From NCBI GenBank assembly GCA_025363655.1, contig JANYDK010000127.1, positions 61,836-125,835 on the forward strand: a DNA stretch of 64,000 nucleotides, in the 5' to 3' direction. The position numbers and the translations under genes were made by a program. Origin of the DNA: Deltaproteobacteria bacterium. Lineage in GTDB: Bacteria; Myxococcota_A; Polyangia; Polyangiales; JADJMO01. This document shows positions 1 to 7,002 of the stretch, one piece after another. Every line of letters begins with the position of its first letter. Positions within the stretch are counted from its first letter, which is position 1. The notes beneath the pieces were generated by a model. The model searched no databases, was not told where the DNA came from, and was given only the letters and a program-made list of their open reading frames with translations.

Positions 1-429
1 ACCGATCCGATGGGACGCCGTTCACCGTGGCCGCGTCTCGTCGAGGTCGACGCGCGCGTCGTCCTCCTCGGCGTCGGGCTCACCCGATGCACCTTGGTGC
101 ACTACGCCGAGCACCTCGCAGGCGTGCCTTACGAAGACCTCGCGACCTGCACGTTTCCTCTGGAAATCGAGGGTGAACGGCACTTCGTCGAGGCCGAGCC
201 CTCGGGCGGCGACTGCTCCGAAGGCTTCGACGCGCTCTTTCCCCATCTCGAGCGCGCGCGCGTCGTCGAGCACCGGCGGGTCGGCCGCGCGCGGACGATG
301 AGCTTCTCTGCGCGCGATCTCCTCCGCGTCGCCGCCGAGGTCCTCCGTGCCGATCCCTTGGCGCTCCTCTGCAACTTCGTCACTTGTCATCTCTGCTCGC
401 GTGCGCGGGTGGACGGGGCGAGCCCCTAG
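1..429 (+). CDS. AAC(3)-type aminoglycoside/antibiotic N-acetyltransferase, C-terminal part (5' end outside window)
   Basis: Only the last 142 residues are present; the reading frame is open from base 1. The sequence LLGVGLTRCTLVHYAEHLAG matches the conserved block of the Antibiotic_NAT (AAC(3)) family, where a LLLGVG segment is followed by a His-containing helix (HYAEH) and GVPY. Family members transfer acetyl from acetyl-CoA to the 3-amino group of aminoglycosides; many chromosomal relatives have other or unknown substrates, so resistance is not claimed. The end carries two nearby cysteines (CHLC) just before the stop. The larE start follows 19 bases downstream on the same strand, so co-transcription is possible. 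Identification rests on one well-conserved block because the N-terminal half is missing. Confidence 0.72.
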   Translation, partial: TDPMGRRSPWPRLVEVDARVVLLGVGLTRCTLVHYAEHLAGVPYEDLATCTFPLEIEGERHFVEAEPSGGDCSEGFDALFPHLERARVVEHRRVGRARTMSFSARDLLRVAAEVLRADPLALLCNFVTCHLCSRARVDGASP

Positions 430-448
430 CGCTAGACCGAGTCAGGTC

Positions 449-1282
449 ATGACCACTGATCCGCAGCTCCTCGCCCTCGAGAATCGATTGCGCGAGCTAG
501 GCTCCGTCGTCGTTTGCTATTCGGGCGGCGTCGATTCGGCGTTCGTGCTCCTCGTCGCGCATCGAGTCCTCGGCGAGCGGGCGGTCGGCCTCACCGCGGT
601 CTCGCCGAGCCTCGCGCCGAGCGAAAAAGAAGGCGCCGTTCGCATCGCCAAGCAAATCGGCGCGCGCCACGTCCTCGTCGAAACCCACGAAATCGACGAC
701 CCGAACTACGCCAAGAACGAATCGAGCCGCTGCTTCTACTGCAAGAGCGAGCTCTACGACGTCGCCGAGAAATGGGCCGCCGAACACGGCTTTTCGGCGA
801 TGGCCAACGGCACCAACGTCGACGACCTCGGCGATCATCGCCCCGGCCTCGAGGCGGCGAAGAACGCCAAGGTGACGAGCCCGCTCGTCGACGTCGGCAT
901 GACCAAGGCCGACGTCCGCCGTCACAGCAAGACCCTCGGCCTCGGCGTCTGGGACAAGCCCGCGTCGGCGTGTCTCTCGTCGCGTCTCCCGTACGGCACC
1001 GCGGTCACGCGCGAACGTCTGACGCAAATCGGCGGCCTCGAAGAGTCTCTCCGCGCGCTCGGTTTCCGCCAAGTGCGCGTGCGCTGGCACGAGACCATCG
1101 CGCGCATCGAGCTCGGAGTCGACGAGCTCGCGCGCGCCTTCGACGAAGGCACCCGAACGAAGATGGTCGAGGCCGGCAAGCGACATGGCTTCCACTTCGT
1201 CACCCTCGATTTGCAGGGCTATCGGCAGGGAAGTCACAACGAGCTGCTCGTCGGCAACGCCCTTCGCGTCATCCCATCCTGA
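449..1282 (+). CDS. larE: LarE-type ATP-dependent sacrificial/catalytic sulfur transferase
   Basis: This 277-residue protein has the PP-loop SGGVDS at residues 25-30 and the LarE signatures CFYCKSELY (about 95-103), ANGTN (119-123) and PASACLSSRLPYG (171-183). LarE adenylylates the nickel-pincer precursor P2CMN and inserts sulfur during synthesis of the lactate racemase cofactor. Lactobacillus LarE has a single sacrificial cysteine, equivalent to C175 here. This protein also has C95 and C98, the arrangement described for LarE proteins that carry a [4Fe-4S] cluster and can act catalytically. The ATG at 449 is chosen because the family begins about 25 residues before the PP-loop; the frame is open further upstream but overlaps the preceding gene. 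No larA, larB or larC is adjacent, so the acceptor is unknown. Confidence 0.9.
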   Translation: MTTDPQLLALENRLRELGSVVVCYSGGVDSAFVLLVAHRVLGERAVGLTAVSPSLAPSEKEGAVRIAKQIGARHVLVETHEIDDPNYAKNESSRCFYCKSELYDVAEKWAAEHGFSAMANGTNVDDLGDHRPGLEAAKNAKVTSPLVDVGMTKADVRRHSKTLGLGVWDKPASACLSSRLPYGTAVTRERLTQIGGLEESLRALGFRQVRVRWHETIARIELGVDELARAFDEGTRTKMVEAGKRHGFHFVTLDLQGYRQGSHNELLVGNALRVIPS

Positions 1283-1318
1283 CTGTCCGGCGACCGAGCC
1301 ATGCGAGATCGACCGGGC

Positions 1319-1348
1319 GGCCAAAGTTGCAAAGCAATCTTTGGCGAA
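1319..1348 (+). repeat. Dispersed 30-bp imperfect palindrome, copy 1
   Basis: A 30-base element opening with GGCCAAAGTTGC and closing with GCAATCTTTGGCGAA forms a stem of about 11 pairs with one bulged base and a short loop. Closely matching copies lie at 17197-17226 and 45091-45120, all on the same strand and all in front of a gene. Here it lies between larE and the GTG start of the DUF192 lipoprotein, 28 bases before that start. It may be a REP-like element or a transcript-level hairpin. Confidence 0.8.
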
Positions 1349-1375
1349 CATCAGACTGTCGTAAGCTGCGCCCCC

Positions 1376-1975
1376 GTGACTTCTCGCCGCTCGTCCGCGT
1401 TCAGGCTCTTGGCATCGACCGCAATCTTCGCGCTCGTCTCGGCGTGCTCGCGTGTTCCCGAAGAGCCAGGCCCGGTGCCCAAGGAGACGCGTCCGATGCC
1501 GAAAGACACGGTGGCGAAGGCGCCGACTCCCGCGGAGACGCCGACGCCTGCCCCGGCAGCGCAATGCCCGAACGATCCCGATCCGAGCCAACTGACCAAG
1601 CTCTACGGCCACGGCAAGGCGGCCTTCGTCACGCCCGATGGCGCGCGCCACGAGTTCGACGTCGAGATCGCCGAGACCGAAGACGCGCAGCAACGCGGGC
1701 TGATGTACCGCACCTCTCTCGCCGAGACCGCGGGGATGGTCTTCGTCTTCGCCGAGACGCATCACGCCACGTTCTGGATGAAGAACACGTGCATCCCGCT
1801 CGACCTGGTCTTCGTCGGCGAGAACGATCGCGTCATCGGTGTCGTCACCGCGCCCCCCTTGAGTGAGTTGCCGCGCGAGGTGCCCGGCTTCTCCAAGTAC
1901 GTCGTCGAGCTCGGGGCCGGAGTCGCCAAGAAGCGCGGCATCGCCATCGGTACCTTGTTTTCCCGCTCCCCGTGA
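1376..1975 (+). CDS. DUF192 domain lipoprotein
   Basis: Translation from the GTG at 1376 gives 199 residues with a lipoprotein signal (hydrophobic stretch ending ALVSAC), a Pro/Thr-rich linker (about 30-70) and a DUF192 domain in the C-terminal half. DUF192 hallmarks are visible: RGLMYRTSL, GMVFVF, FWMKNTCIPLDLVFV and VIGV. Members are small beta-rich proteins found outside the cytoplasm; their biochemical role is unknown. An upstream in-frame ATG at 1301 would put the palindromic repeat inside the coding region and bury the signal peptide, so it is rejected. The stop codon sits just before the cyclophilin gene, suggesting an operon. The lipoprotein and domain assignments are firm; the function is open. 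Confidence 0.88.
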   Translation: MTSRRSSAFRLLASTAIFALVSACSRVPEEPGPVPKETRPMPKDTVAKAPTPAETPTPAPAAQCPNDPDPSQLTKLYGHGKAAFVTPDGARHEFDVEIAETEDAQQRGLMYRTSLAETAGMVFVFAETHHATFWMKNTCIPLDLVFVGENDRVIGVVTAPPLSELPREVPGFSKYVVELGAGVAKKRGIAIGTLFSRSP

Positions 1976-2007
1976 ACATCGTCGTCTCCGTTCGAGGTCC
2001 CCGCAAC

Positions 2008-2772
2008 ATGCGTCTCCACTCTGCGCTCTTCTGGTTCGCCGTTCCCGCGTCGCTCGTGCTCGCAGCCGTCGCTTGCGACAAGAACGCCCCCGAGATCCCC
2101 GCCAAGGATCCGACCCCAGGCGCCAGCGCTCCCGCGCCTCCGCCGCCTGCGCTTCTGAGCAACAAGGCTCCGAGCCCTGGCGCCGCTGCAGCGCAACCCG
2201 CCACGGGCGCGATCGATCTCAAATCAGCGACCGACGGAATCGTCGGCACCGGCGCGCTCGTCGCCGACATCGACGTCAGCCCGGGTGGCAAGGTGAGCTG
2301 CAAGCTCTTCGACGACAAAGCACCCGTCACCGTCGCCAACTTCGTCGGCCTCGCGCGCGGTCTCCAGGCCTTCAACGACCCGCTGACGAAGACATGGGTG
2401 AAGCGCCCGGCCTACGACGGCACGACGTTCCATCGCATCGCCAAAGGCTTCATGATCCAAGGCGGCGACCCCTCGGGCACCGGCAAGGGCGAGCCCGGCT
2501 ACACCATCCCCGACGAGATCTGGGCCGGAGCCAAACACGATCGCGCGGGCTACCTCTGCATGGCCAACCGTGGGAAAAACACCAACGGAATGCAGTTCTT
2601 CATCACCGACGACGCGGCGCCGCACCTCGACAACAACTACACGATCTTCGGCGACTGCGGCCCCATCCCCACCATCCACAACATCGCGCAGACGCCGGTC
2701 GGGCCCAACGGCGAGACGCCGGTCTTGGCTCCGAAGATCCTCTCCGTGAAGATTCGCCGCGAAAAGCCCTGA
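2008..2772 (+). CDS. Cyclophilin-type peptidyl-prolyl cis-trans isomerase, lipoprotein
   Basis: This 254-residue protein begins with a lipoprotein signal ending LAAVAC, then an Ala/Pro-rich linker and a cyclophilin domain from about residue 80 to the end. Cyclophilin motifs present include FHRIAKGFMIQGGDP (active-site Arg in FHRI), MANRGKNTNGMQFFIT and LDNNYTIFG. It should catalyse proline isomerisation during folding of exported proteins at the outer face of the inner membrane or in the periplasm. A GTG at 1972 overlapping the preceding stop as GTGA is also possible, but the ATG at 2008 gives the normal short basic signal-peptide start and has a GAGG upstream. It follows the DUF192 lipoprotein closely and is probably co-transcribed with it. 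Confidence 0.92.
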   Translation: MRLHSALFWFAVPASLVLAAVACDKNAPEIPAKDPTPGASAPAPPPPALLSNKAPSPGAAAAQPATGAIDLKSATDGIVGTGALVADIDVSPGGKVSCKLFDDKAPVTVANFVGLARGLQAFNDPLTKTWVKRPAYDGTTFHRIAKGFMIQGGDPSGTGKGEPGYTIPDEIWAGAKHDRAGYLCMANRGKNTNGMQFFITDDAAPHLDNNYTIFGDCGPIPTIHNIAQTPVGPNGETPVLAPKILSVKIRREKP

Positions 2773-2838
2773 CGAGGCCGCTCGCGCTCACGCACACATT
2801 GGACAGGACGGCACGCCGGCGCTAGACGGTGCGGCGAA

Positions 2839-4053
2839 ATGTCCGACGAAGCCAGCCTCGCGGCGGCATCTGCACTGCAACTCCGCGCACGCAACGCCAT
2901 CGCCGGTCACATGCCCGCGCTCGACGGCTTGCGCGCCGTCGCCATCGCGATGGTCCTCGCCCACAACGTCGGCAGCGAGCATCCGAACACGACCGCGCTT
3001 TGGTACAAGGCGCTCTTCTACGTCCACGCCCCCGGCTGGGTCGGCGTGCAGCTGTTCTTCGCGCTCTCCGGTTTCCTCATCACTGGCATCTTGCTCGACA
3101 CCCGCGACGAGCCTGGCGCCTTCCGCTCGTTCATCGCGCGGCGCGCGCTGCGCATCTTCCCGCTCTACTACGCGGTGCTCGTCGTCGGCCTCGTCATCGT
3201 CCCGCGCTTCTATCACGGGCACCATTTCGTCGAATCGCTCCGCTACCAAGCTTGGTACTGGTCGTATCTCTCGAACTGGGTGGCGCCGTTCGGCCGAGAA
3301 ATCACGCCTCTGGCGCACTGTTGGTCGCTCGCCGTCGAAGAGCAGTTCTACCTCTTCTGGCCGCTGCTCGCGCTCTTCCTCTCGCCGCGCGCGCTCCTTC
3401 GCGTCTCGTTCGGCCTCGCGGTGGTCGCGCTCGGAGTTCGCATCGGGGTGCACGTGCTCCACGCCTCGCCGCTCATCGCCTACCAATGGACCATCGCGCG
3501 CGTCGACGCGCTCGTGATCGGCGCGGCCGCAGCGGTGGTCATCCGCGATCGCGCGCTCCTCGAGCGCATCGCGCCGACGCTTCGCCGAAACTTCTACGTC
3601 ATGCTCGGCGCGCTCGCGCTCCTTTGGCCGTTCAGCCACGGGTTCAATCGCGACCACGTGCTCACGCAGACCGTCGGCTACACGCTCCTCGCCATCGCTT
3701 GCACGCAGCTCGTGCTGCTCGTCGTCCTCGAGAAGGACAGCCGCCTCGCGCGTGCACTCTCGGGAAAGACACTGCGATTCGTCGGTAAATACAGCTACGG
3801 CATCTACGTGCTGCATGTCCCCATCTATCAGTTGATGGCGCGTCCGCTCCGCCCGCTGATCGCTGATCCGTCGCCAGTTCGTAGCGTCCTCGCGCTCCTC
3901 CTCCTCGAGGTCGCGGTCGCCGCAGCGTCGGTCCTCGCGGCGGTCGTGACGTGGCACCTGCTCGAGAAACACTTCCTTGCGCTCAAGGACGTCCTCGCGC
4001 CTCGTCGCGCGCGCGTCGTCACGCACGGCAACACGCCGCTCCCCTCCAGGTAA
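2839..4053 (+). CDS. Acyltransferase 3 family integral membrane protein (OafA/YrhL type)
   Basis: The 404-residue product is an integral membrane protein with around ten predicted hydrophobic segments. It shows the family signatures PALDGLRAVAI near residue 30, LFFALSGFLITGILL (about 75-89) with R/K-rich loops after it, HCWSLAVEEQFYLFWPLLAL (about 157-176), and YSYGIYVLHVP near the C-terminus. Such enzymes O-acylate surface polysaccharides, lipopolysaccharide, peptidoglycan or small molecules from cytoplasmic acyl donors. The acceptor cannot be told from sequence. The Asp-Gly-Leu-Arg and the Trp-Ser-Leu-x-Val-Glu-Glu-Gln-Phe motifs are intact, so an active enzyme is likely. It is followed 49 bases later by the MlaF-type ATPase on the same strand. 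Confidence 0.92.
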   Translation: MSDEASLAAASALQLRARNAIAGHMPALDGLRAVAIAMVLAHNVGSEHPNTTALWYKALFYVHAPGWVGVQLFFALSGFLITGILLDTRDEPGAFRSFIARRALRIFPLYYAVLVVGLVIVPRFYHGHHFVESLRYQAWYWSYLSNWVAPFGREITPLAHCWSLAVEEQFYLFWPLLALFLSPRALLRVSFGLAVVALGVRIGVHVLHASPLIAYQWTIARVDALVIGAAAAVVIRDRALLERIAPTLRRNFYVMLGALALLWPFSHGFNRDHVLTQTVGYTLLAIACTQLVLLVVLEKDSRLARALSGKTLRFVGKYSYGIYVLHVPIYQLMARPLRPLIADPSPVRSVLALLLLEVAVAAASVLAAVVTWHLLEKHFLALKDVLAPRRARVVTHGNTPLPSR

Positions 4054-4102
4054 TTCGCCGATCTCAGCGCCGCTCGGCCGCGTCGCTGGTAGATTGACGA
4101 CA

Positions 4103-4930
4103 GTGGCTGCGGTCGAGGTCGAAGAAAAGAAGGGTGAGGGCGAGGGCGAGGGCGCAGAGGGCGACGTACCTCTCCGTTGCGTCGATCTCGTGAAGCGCTT
4201 CGGCGACAACACCGTCCTCGCGGGCGTCTCGCTCGACTGCCGTCGGGGGGAGACCAACGTCATCATCGGCGGTTCGGGTGCCGGCAAGACGACCTTGCTG
4301 CGCCTCCTCATCGGGCTCGAGAAGCCGACCTCCGGGCGCGTCGAGGTCGACGGCGAGGACATCGCGCCGATGAGCGAATTCCACCTCAACCGCGTGCGGC
4401 AGAAGTTCGGGATGTGCTTTCAGTACGCCGCGCTCCTCGATTCGCTCAACGTCTTCGACAATGTCGCCTTTCCGCTGCGCGAGCACACGCGCAAGAGCGA
4501 AAAGGAAATTCGCGACATGGTGATGGCCAAGCTCTCGGCGCTGGGGCTCGATCCACGCGTGGCCAAGCTCAATCCGGCAGAGGTCTCCGGCGGTATGCGT
4601 AAGCGCGTAGGGCTCGCTCGTGCGCTGATGCTCGATCCGAAAATCATCGTCTACGACGAGCCGACGAGCGGCCTCGATCCGCTGACCACGCGCACCGTCG
4701 ACGAGATGATCGAGCAGGCGCGCGCGGAGTTCGGTGTGACGAATGTGGTCATCTCACACGATATGGCCTCCACCTTCCGCATCGCCCACCGCGTCCACGT
4801 CCTCGTCAAGGGTCGCATCGTCGAGAGCGGCGCACCGGAAGACGTCGCGCAGAGCGAACGGGCCGACGTCCGCGAGTTCATCGAGGCGAGCGGCGTCGAC
4901 AAGGCGCTCCTCCGGCGGGGCCGCAGCTAG
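4103..4930 (+). CDS. MlaF/Ttg2A-type ABC transporter ATP-binding protein
   Basis: The 275-residue ATPase has Walker A GGSGAGKTT, signature VSGGMRKRVGLARAL, Walker B IIVYDEPTSGLD and the H-loop VISHD. The segment QYAALLDSLNVFDNVAFPLR and the SGGM form of the signature are typical of MlaF, the ATPase of the MlaFEDB phospholipid transporter that moves lipids between the inner and outer membranes. Start choice is uncertain: no in-frame ATG lies between 4060 and the Walker A region, so the GTG at 4103 is used, with the TTG at 4094 as an alternative. The N-terminus is an unusual Glu/Gly-rich stretch. No MlaE permease or MCE-domain gene is in the window, so it is an orphan ATPase here. A hairpin lies just after the stop. 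Confidence 0.86.
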   Translation: MAAVEVEEKKGEGEGEGAEGDVPLRCVDLVKRFGDNTVLAGVSLDCRRGETNVIIGGSGAGKTTLLRLLIGLEKPTSGRVEVDGEDIAPMSEFHLNRVRQKFGMCFQYAALLDSLNVFDNVAFPLREHTRKSEKEIRDMVMAKLSALGLDPRVAKLNPAEVSGGMRKRVGLARALMLDPKIIVYDEPTSGLDPLTTRTVDEMIEQARAEFGVTNVVISHDMASTFRIAHRVHVLVKGRIVESGAPEDVAQSERADVREFIEASGVDKALLRRGRS

Positions 4931-4940
4931 CCGCCGCACT

Positions 4941-4960
4941 CACGCCGATGTGACGGCGTG
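4941..4960 (+). terminator. Stem-loop after the MlaF-type gene (possible weak terminator)
   Basis: CACGCCG and CGGCGTG form a perfect 7-bp stem around a 6-base loop, 10 bases after the stop codon. There is no U-run after it, so it may be a 3'-end stabilising hairpin rather than an intrinsic terminator. Confidence 0.35.
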
Positions 4961-5248
4961 CGCGGCTGGGTCTCAGGGGTTAGCGAGCTAACGCGCACGT
5001 CGTGAGCGACCGTCGAACCGGACACGGCGCGACCGAGAAGCGCACGTCGCTGCTGCCTTCTGCGGCAAATCGTCGTCGGCACGTCTTCTGCTTATCTCGA
5101 TGCGACCGCGGCGGGCCGAGAGGTCTCCCGTGGTGGTTGCAGTGGTCCTTCTAGTGGAGGCTGAATCGTGCAATTCCGCGCTTCGAAACGCTCCACCCTC
5201 TTCGAGCGTACTCACCCACGCGGACGAGCGATGATCACGCACTCGAGC
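4961..5248. other. Intergenic region between convergent genes, no gene seen
   Basis: No reading frame here has family features or a usable start. The only structure is the palindrome GTTAGCGAGCTAAC at 4979-4992, of unknown meaning. The flanking genes end here from both sides. Confidence 0.5.
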
Positions 5249-5842
5249 TCACTCGATTCCGAGGCAACGCTCGAGTGACGCGCGTAGTTTGATCGGCTCT
5301 CTCTTCTCGACGACGGCGATGGCGCCGGCAGCGATCGCCTCTTCGTGCGCCTCCGCGTTCTCCGTGAAGACGATGACGCGAATGTGCGAGGTCGGTTCGA
5401 AGGCGCGAAAGCGTCGGAGGAATCCCACGCCCTCCGTCGTCGCCGTCGCCAAATCGATCACCATCGCCTCCGGTTGGAGCGCGTCGATGTGCACGAGCAC
5501 ATGCATCGCGTCGCGGAAGGCCTCGAGCTCGAAGCGTTTGCCGAGCGTGCGTGCGACCAGAGCGTGCGTATTCTCGTCGGCATCGACGAGCGCCACGCGC
5601 GGACGCCGGCGTAGGAGAATCTCCGGCACCGCGTAGCCGTAGCGACGAAGGAACTCGACGACGTCGACCCGTCGAAATCGCAGGTGTCGACCGGGCGTGC
5701 GAAAATGAGGGATCTCGTCCTTGGCGACCCAGTTGTGGATCGTCTTCAGATCGACCTGGCAATAGCGCGCGAGGTCGGTCGCCGAGTAGAGGCCAGCCGT
5801 CGTGGAGCTGCGCGGGCGCGCTCGTCCCGGCTTTCCCTCCAT
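5249..5842 (-). CDS. Excisionase/MerR-type HTH protein with C-terminal receiver domain
   Basis: The 197-residue protein starts at the ATG at 5842, giving a short basic leader followed by an excisionase-type winged HTH (about 17-70: LYSATDLARYCQVDLKTIHN, then HFRTPGRHLRFRRVDVVEFL). The second half (about 80-197) is a receiver-like domain. It keeps the acidic pair (DADE), the phospho-acceptor Asp in MVIDL, the Thr in VFTEN and the Lys in VEKREP. The order HTH then receiver is the reverse of classical response regulators. It is probably a DNA-binding regulator responsive to an unknown kinase. An upstream in-frame ATG exists but adds a segment overlapping the intergenic region and without domain support. 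Confidence 0.82.
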   Translation of the reverse strand: MEGKPGRARPRSSTTAGLYSATDLARYCQVDLKTIHNWVAKDEIPHFRTPGRHLRFRRVDVVEFLRRYGYAVPEILLRRRPRVALVDADENTHALVARTLGKRFELEAFRDAMHVLVHIDALQPEAMVIDLATATTEGVGFLRRFRAFEPTSHIRVIVFTENAEAHEEAIAAGAIAVVEKREPIKLRASLERCLGIE

Positions 5843-5948
5843 TCCGCAGAGTATCGGGTGCACCTGCGGTGTTCGCAATCGCAGATCGCAGCCGATGCGA
5901 AGAAATAATCGGCTCTCTGCCACGCAAAAAGGCCCTAGGAGATTGCCC

Positions 5949-6848
5949 TCAGTGATTGCGTGACACCCAGCGCTCACCTTCGAGGACGTAGCGAGTTCCA
6001 CCAGGAACGCGCCGCTCGCGCACCGCATGAAGGCTGTCGCCAGGGAGCGCCAAGGTAGGCTTGCCCTCGTCGAGAACGAACTGCGGGCAGATGATCTCGA
6101 GCGTGCTGGCGCGGGCCATCGCGAGGGCGGACTCGACGTCGCTCACGGTGGCGAGGAGCTCGAGCGTCCGATGCGTCGGCGGGAAGAGCGTCACCTCGCC
6201 GGAGACGTACTGCTCGAGCAGCGCCGCGGGCGCCGACCAGAAGGTGCGGATCGCCTCTCGTTCGTCCATCGCACCCTCTTGACCGAGGGGCGCACGGGTG
6301 ACGAAGAAGCGCGCGTCGAACCGACGTTGCTCGGCTTCGGGCGTCACCCAGCGCGAGAGCGGCACCAACGCAGCGAGGTCGAGCTGGAGGCCGCTCGCGG
6401 AGAGCGCGGTACGTAGCGCTTCGCTGCCCTTCTCGCTGGCCGCTCTCAAGGTCGCCAGCGCCGTCACCTGGAGGGGTGGACCGCTGACCGGAAGAATGCC
6501 GATTTCCTCGAGCGCTTCGCGACAACAGGCGACGCGCGCAGCGCCACCTTCGGCGTCCCACCAAGGGCCATCCGCCTGCGTATGGAGCCCTTTCCAGGCG
6601 TCGAGCGCGTCTCCCTCTTCGACGCGCCCACCCGGAAAGACGATGGCGCCGCCCATGAAGCGGCTCTGGTGGCTCCGCTGCATGACGGCGACCTGAAGCT
6701 CTGGCAGCGATCTACTTCCATCATGCGTGCCCGGCGCGTCGCGCAGGAGGAGGACGGTGGCGGCAGGACGCGCAGGCTTCGGAGGTTGGGTGGTGTCGAA
6801 GACGAGGCTCACGTCGCCGACCGTCACCTTCGTGCTCGGCAGGGTCAA
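5949..6848 (-). CDS. Nudix hydrolase, NUDT19-like
   Basis: The 299-residue protein has a Nudix fold with the box split by an insertion: FPGGRVEEGD near residue 72 and, about 35 residues later, CREALEEIGIL. This spacing and the C-terminal tail with DEREAIRTFW and SGEVTLFPPTHRTLELLA resemble NUDT19/NUDT7-like enzymes, which cleave CoA and acyl-CoA diphosphates. The catalytic REALEE glutamates are present. The substrate is inferred from resemblance only. The annotated start is a TTG; a GTG at 6827 is an alternative and would remove seven residues. It lies upstream of the HTH-receiver gene on the same strand with about 106 bases between. Confidence 0.82.
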   Translation of the reverse strand: MTLPSTKVTVGDVSLVFDTTQPPKPARPAATVLLLRDAPGTHDGSRSLPELQVAVMQRSHQSRFMGGAIVFPGGRVEEGDALDAWKGLHTQADGPWWDAEGGAARVACCREALEEIGILPVSGPPLQVTALATLRAASEKGSEALRTALSASGLQLDLAALVPLSRWVTPEAEQRRFDARFFVTRAPLGQEGAMDEREAIRTFWSAPAALLEQYVSGEVTLFPPTHRTLELLATVSDVESALAMARASTLEIICPQFVLDEGKPTLALPGDSLHAVRERRVPGGTRYVLEGERWVSRNH

Positions 6849-6861
6849 GCGAGGCCCTAGA

Positions 6862-6906
6862 GCCGCCGGCGGCCGCCGGCGCTCGCCGGGGTCCGCCGGG
6901 GTCCGG
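6862..6906 (+). repeat. Short GC-rich direct and inverted repeats upstream of comEC
   Basis: The unit CGCCGGGGTC occurs twice in tandem (6884-6893, 6894-6903), preceded by the self-complementary GCCGCCGGCGGCCGCCGGC. It lies in the divergent region between the Nudix gene and comEC. It could form a stable hairpin in either transcript or be simple slippage. Confidence 0.5.
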
Positions 6907-7002
6907 TAGAATCCCGATGCACGAAATCAGCAGAAATTTTCGATGAGGCTCCAGATTCGATTGCGCTCGATGGGACGGCACGTGACGTGATGTAGACGGC
7001 GC

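Noticed and set aside
497..1765. Long open frame on the minus strand opposite larE and the DUF192 gene
   Set aside because: It is Arg/Asp-rich, has no family motif and is typical of antisense frames in high-GC DNA; the plus-strand genes explain the interval.
2788..4389. 533-residue frame on the minus strand
   Set aside because: It runs opposite the acyltransferase and MlaF-type genes, is highly charged with no structural pattern and no credible start.
4979..4992. GTTAGCGAGCTAAC as an operator or terminator
   Set aside because: It is a single palindrome with no second site and no U-tract; recorded only as a note in the intergenic entry.
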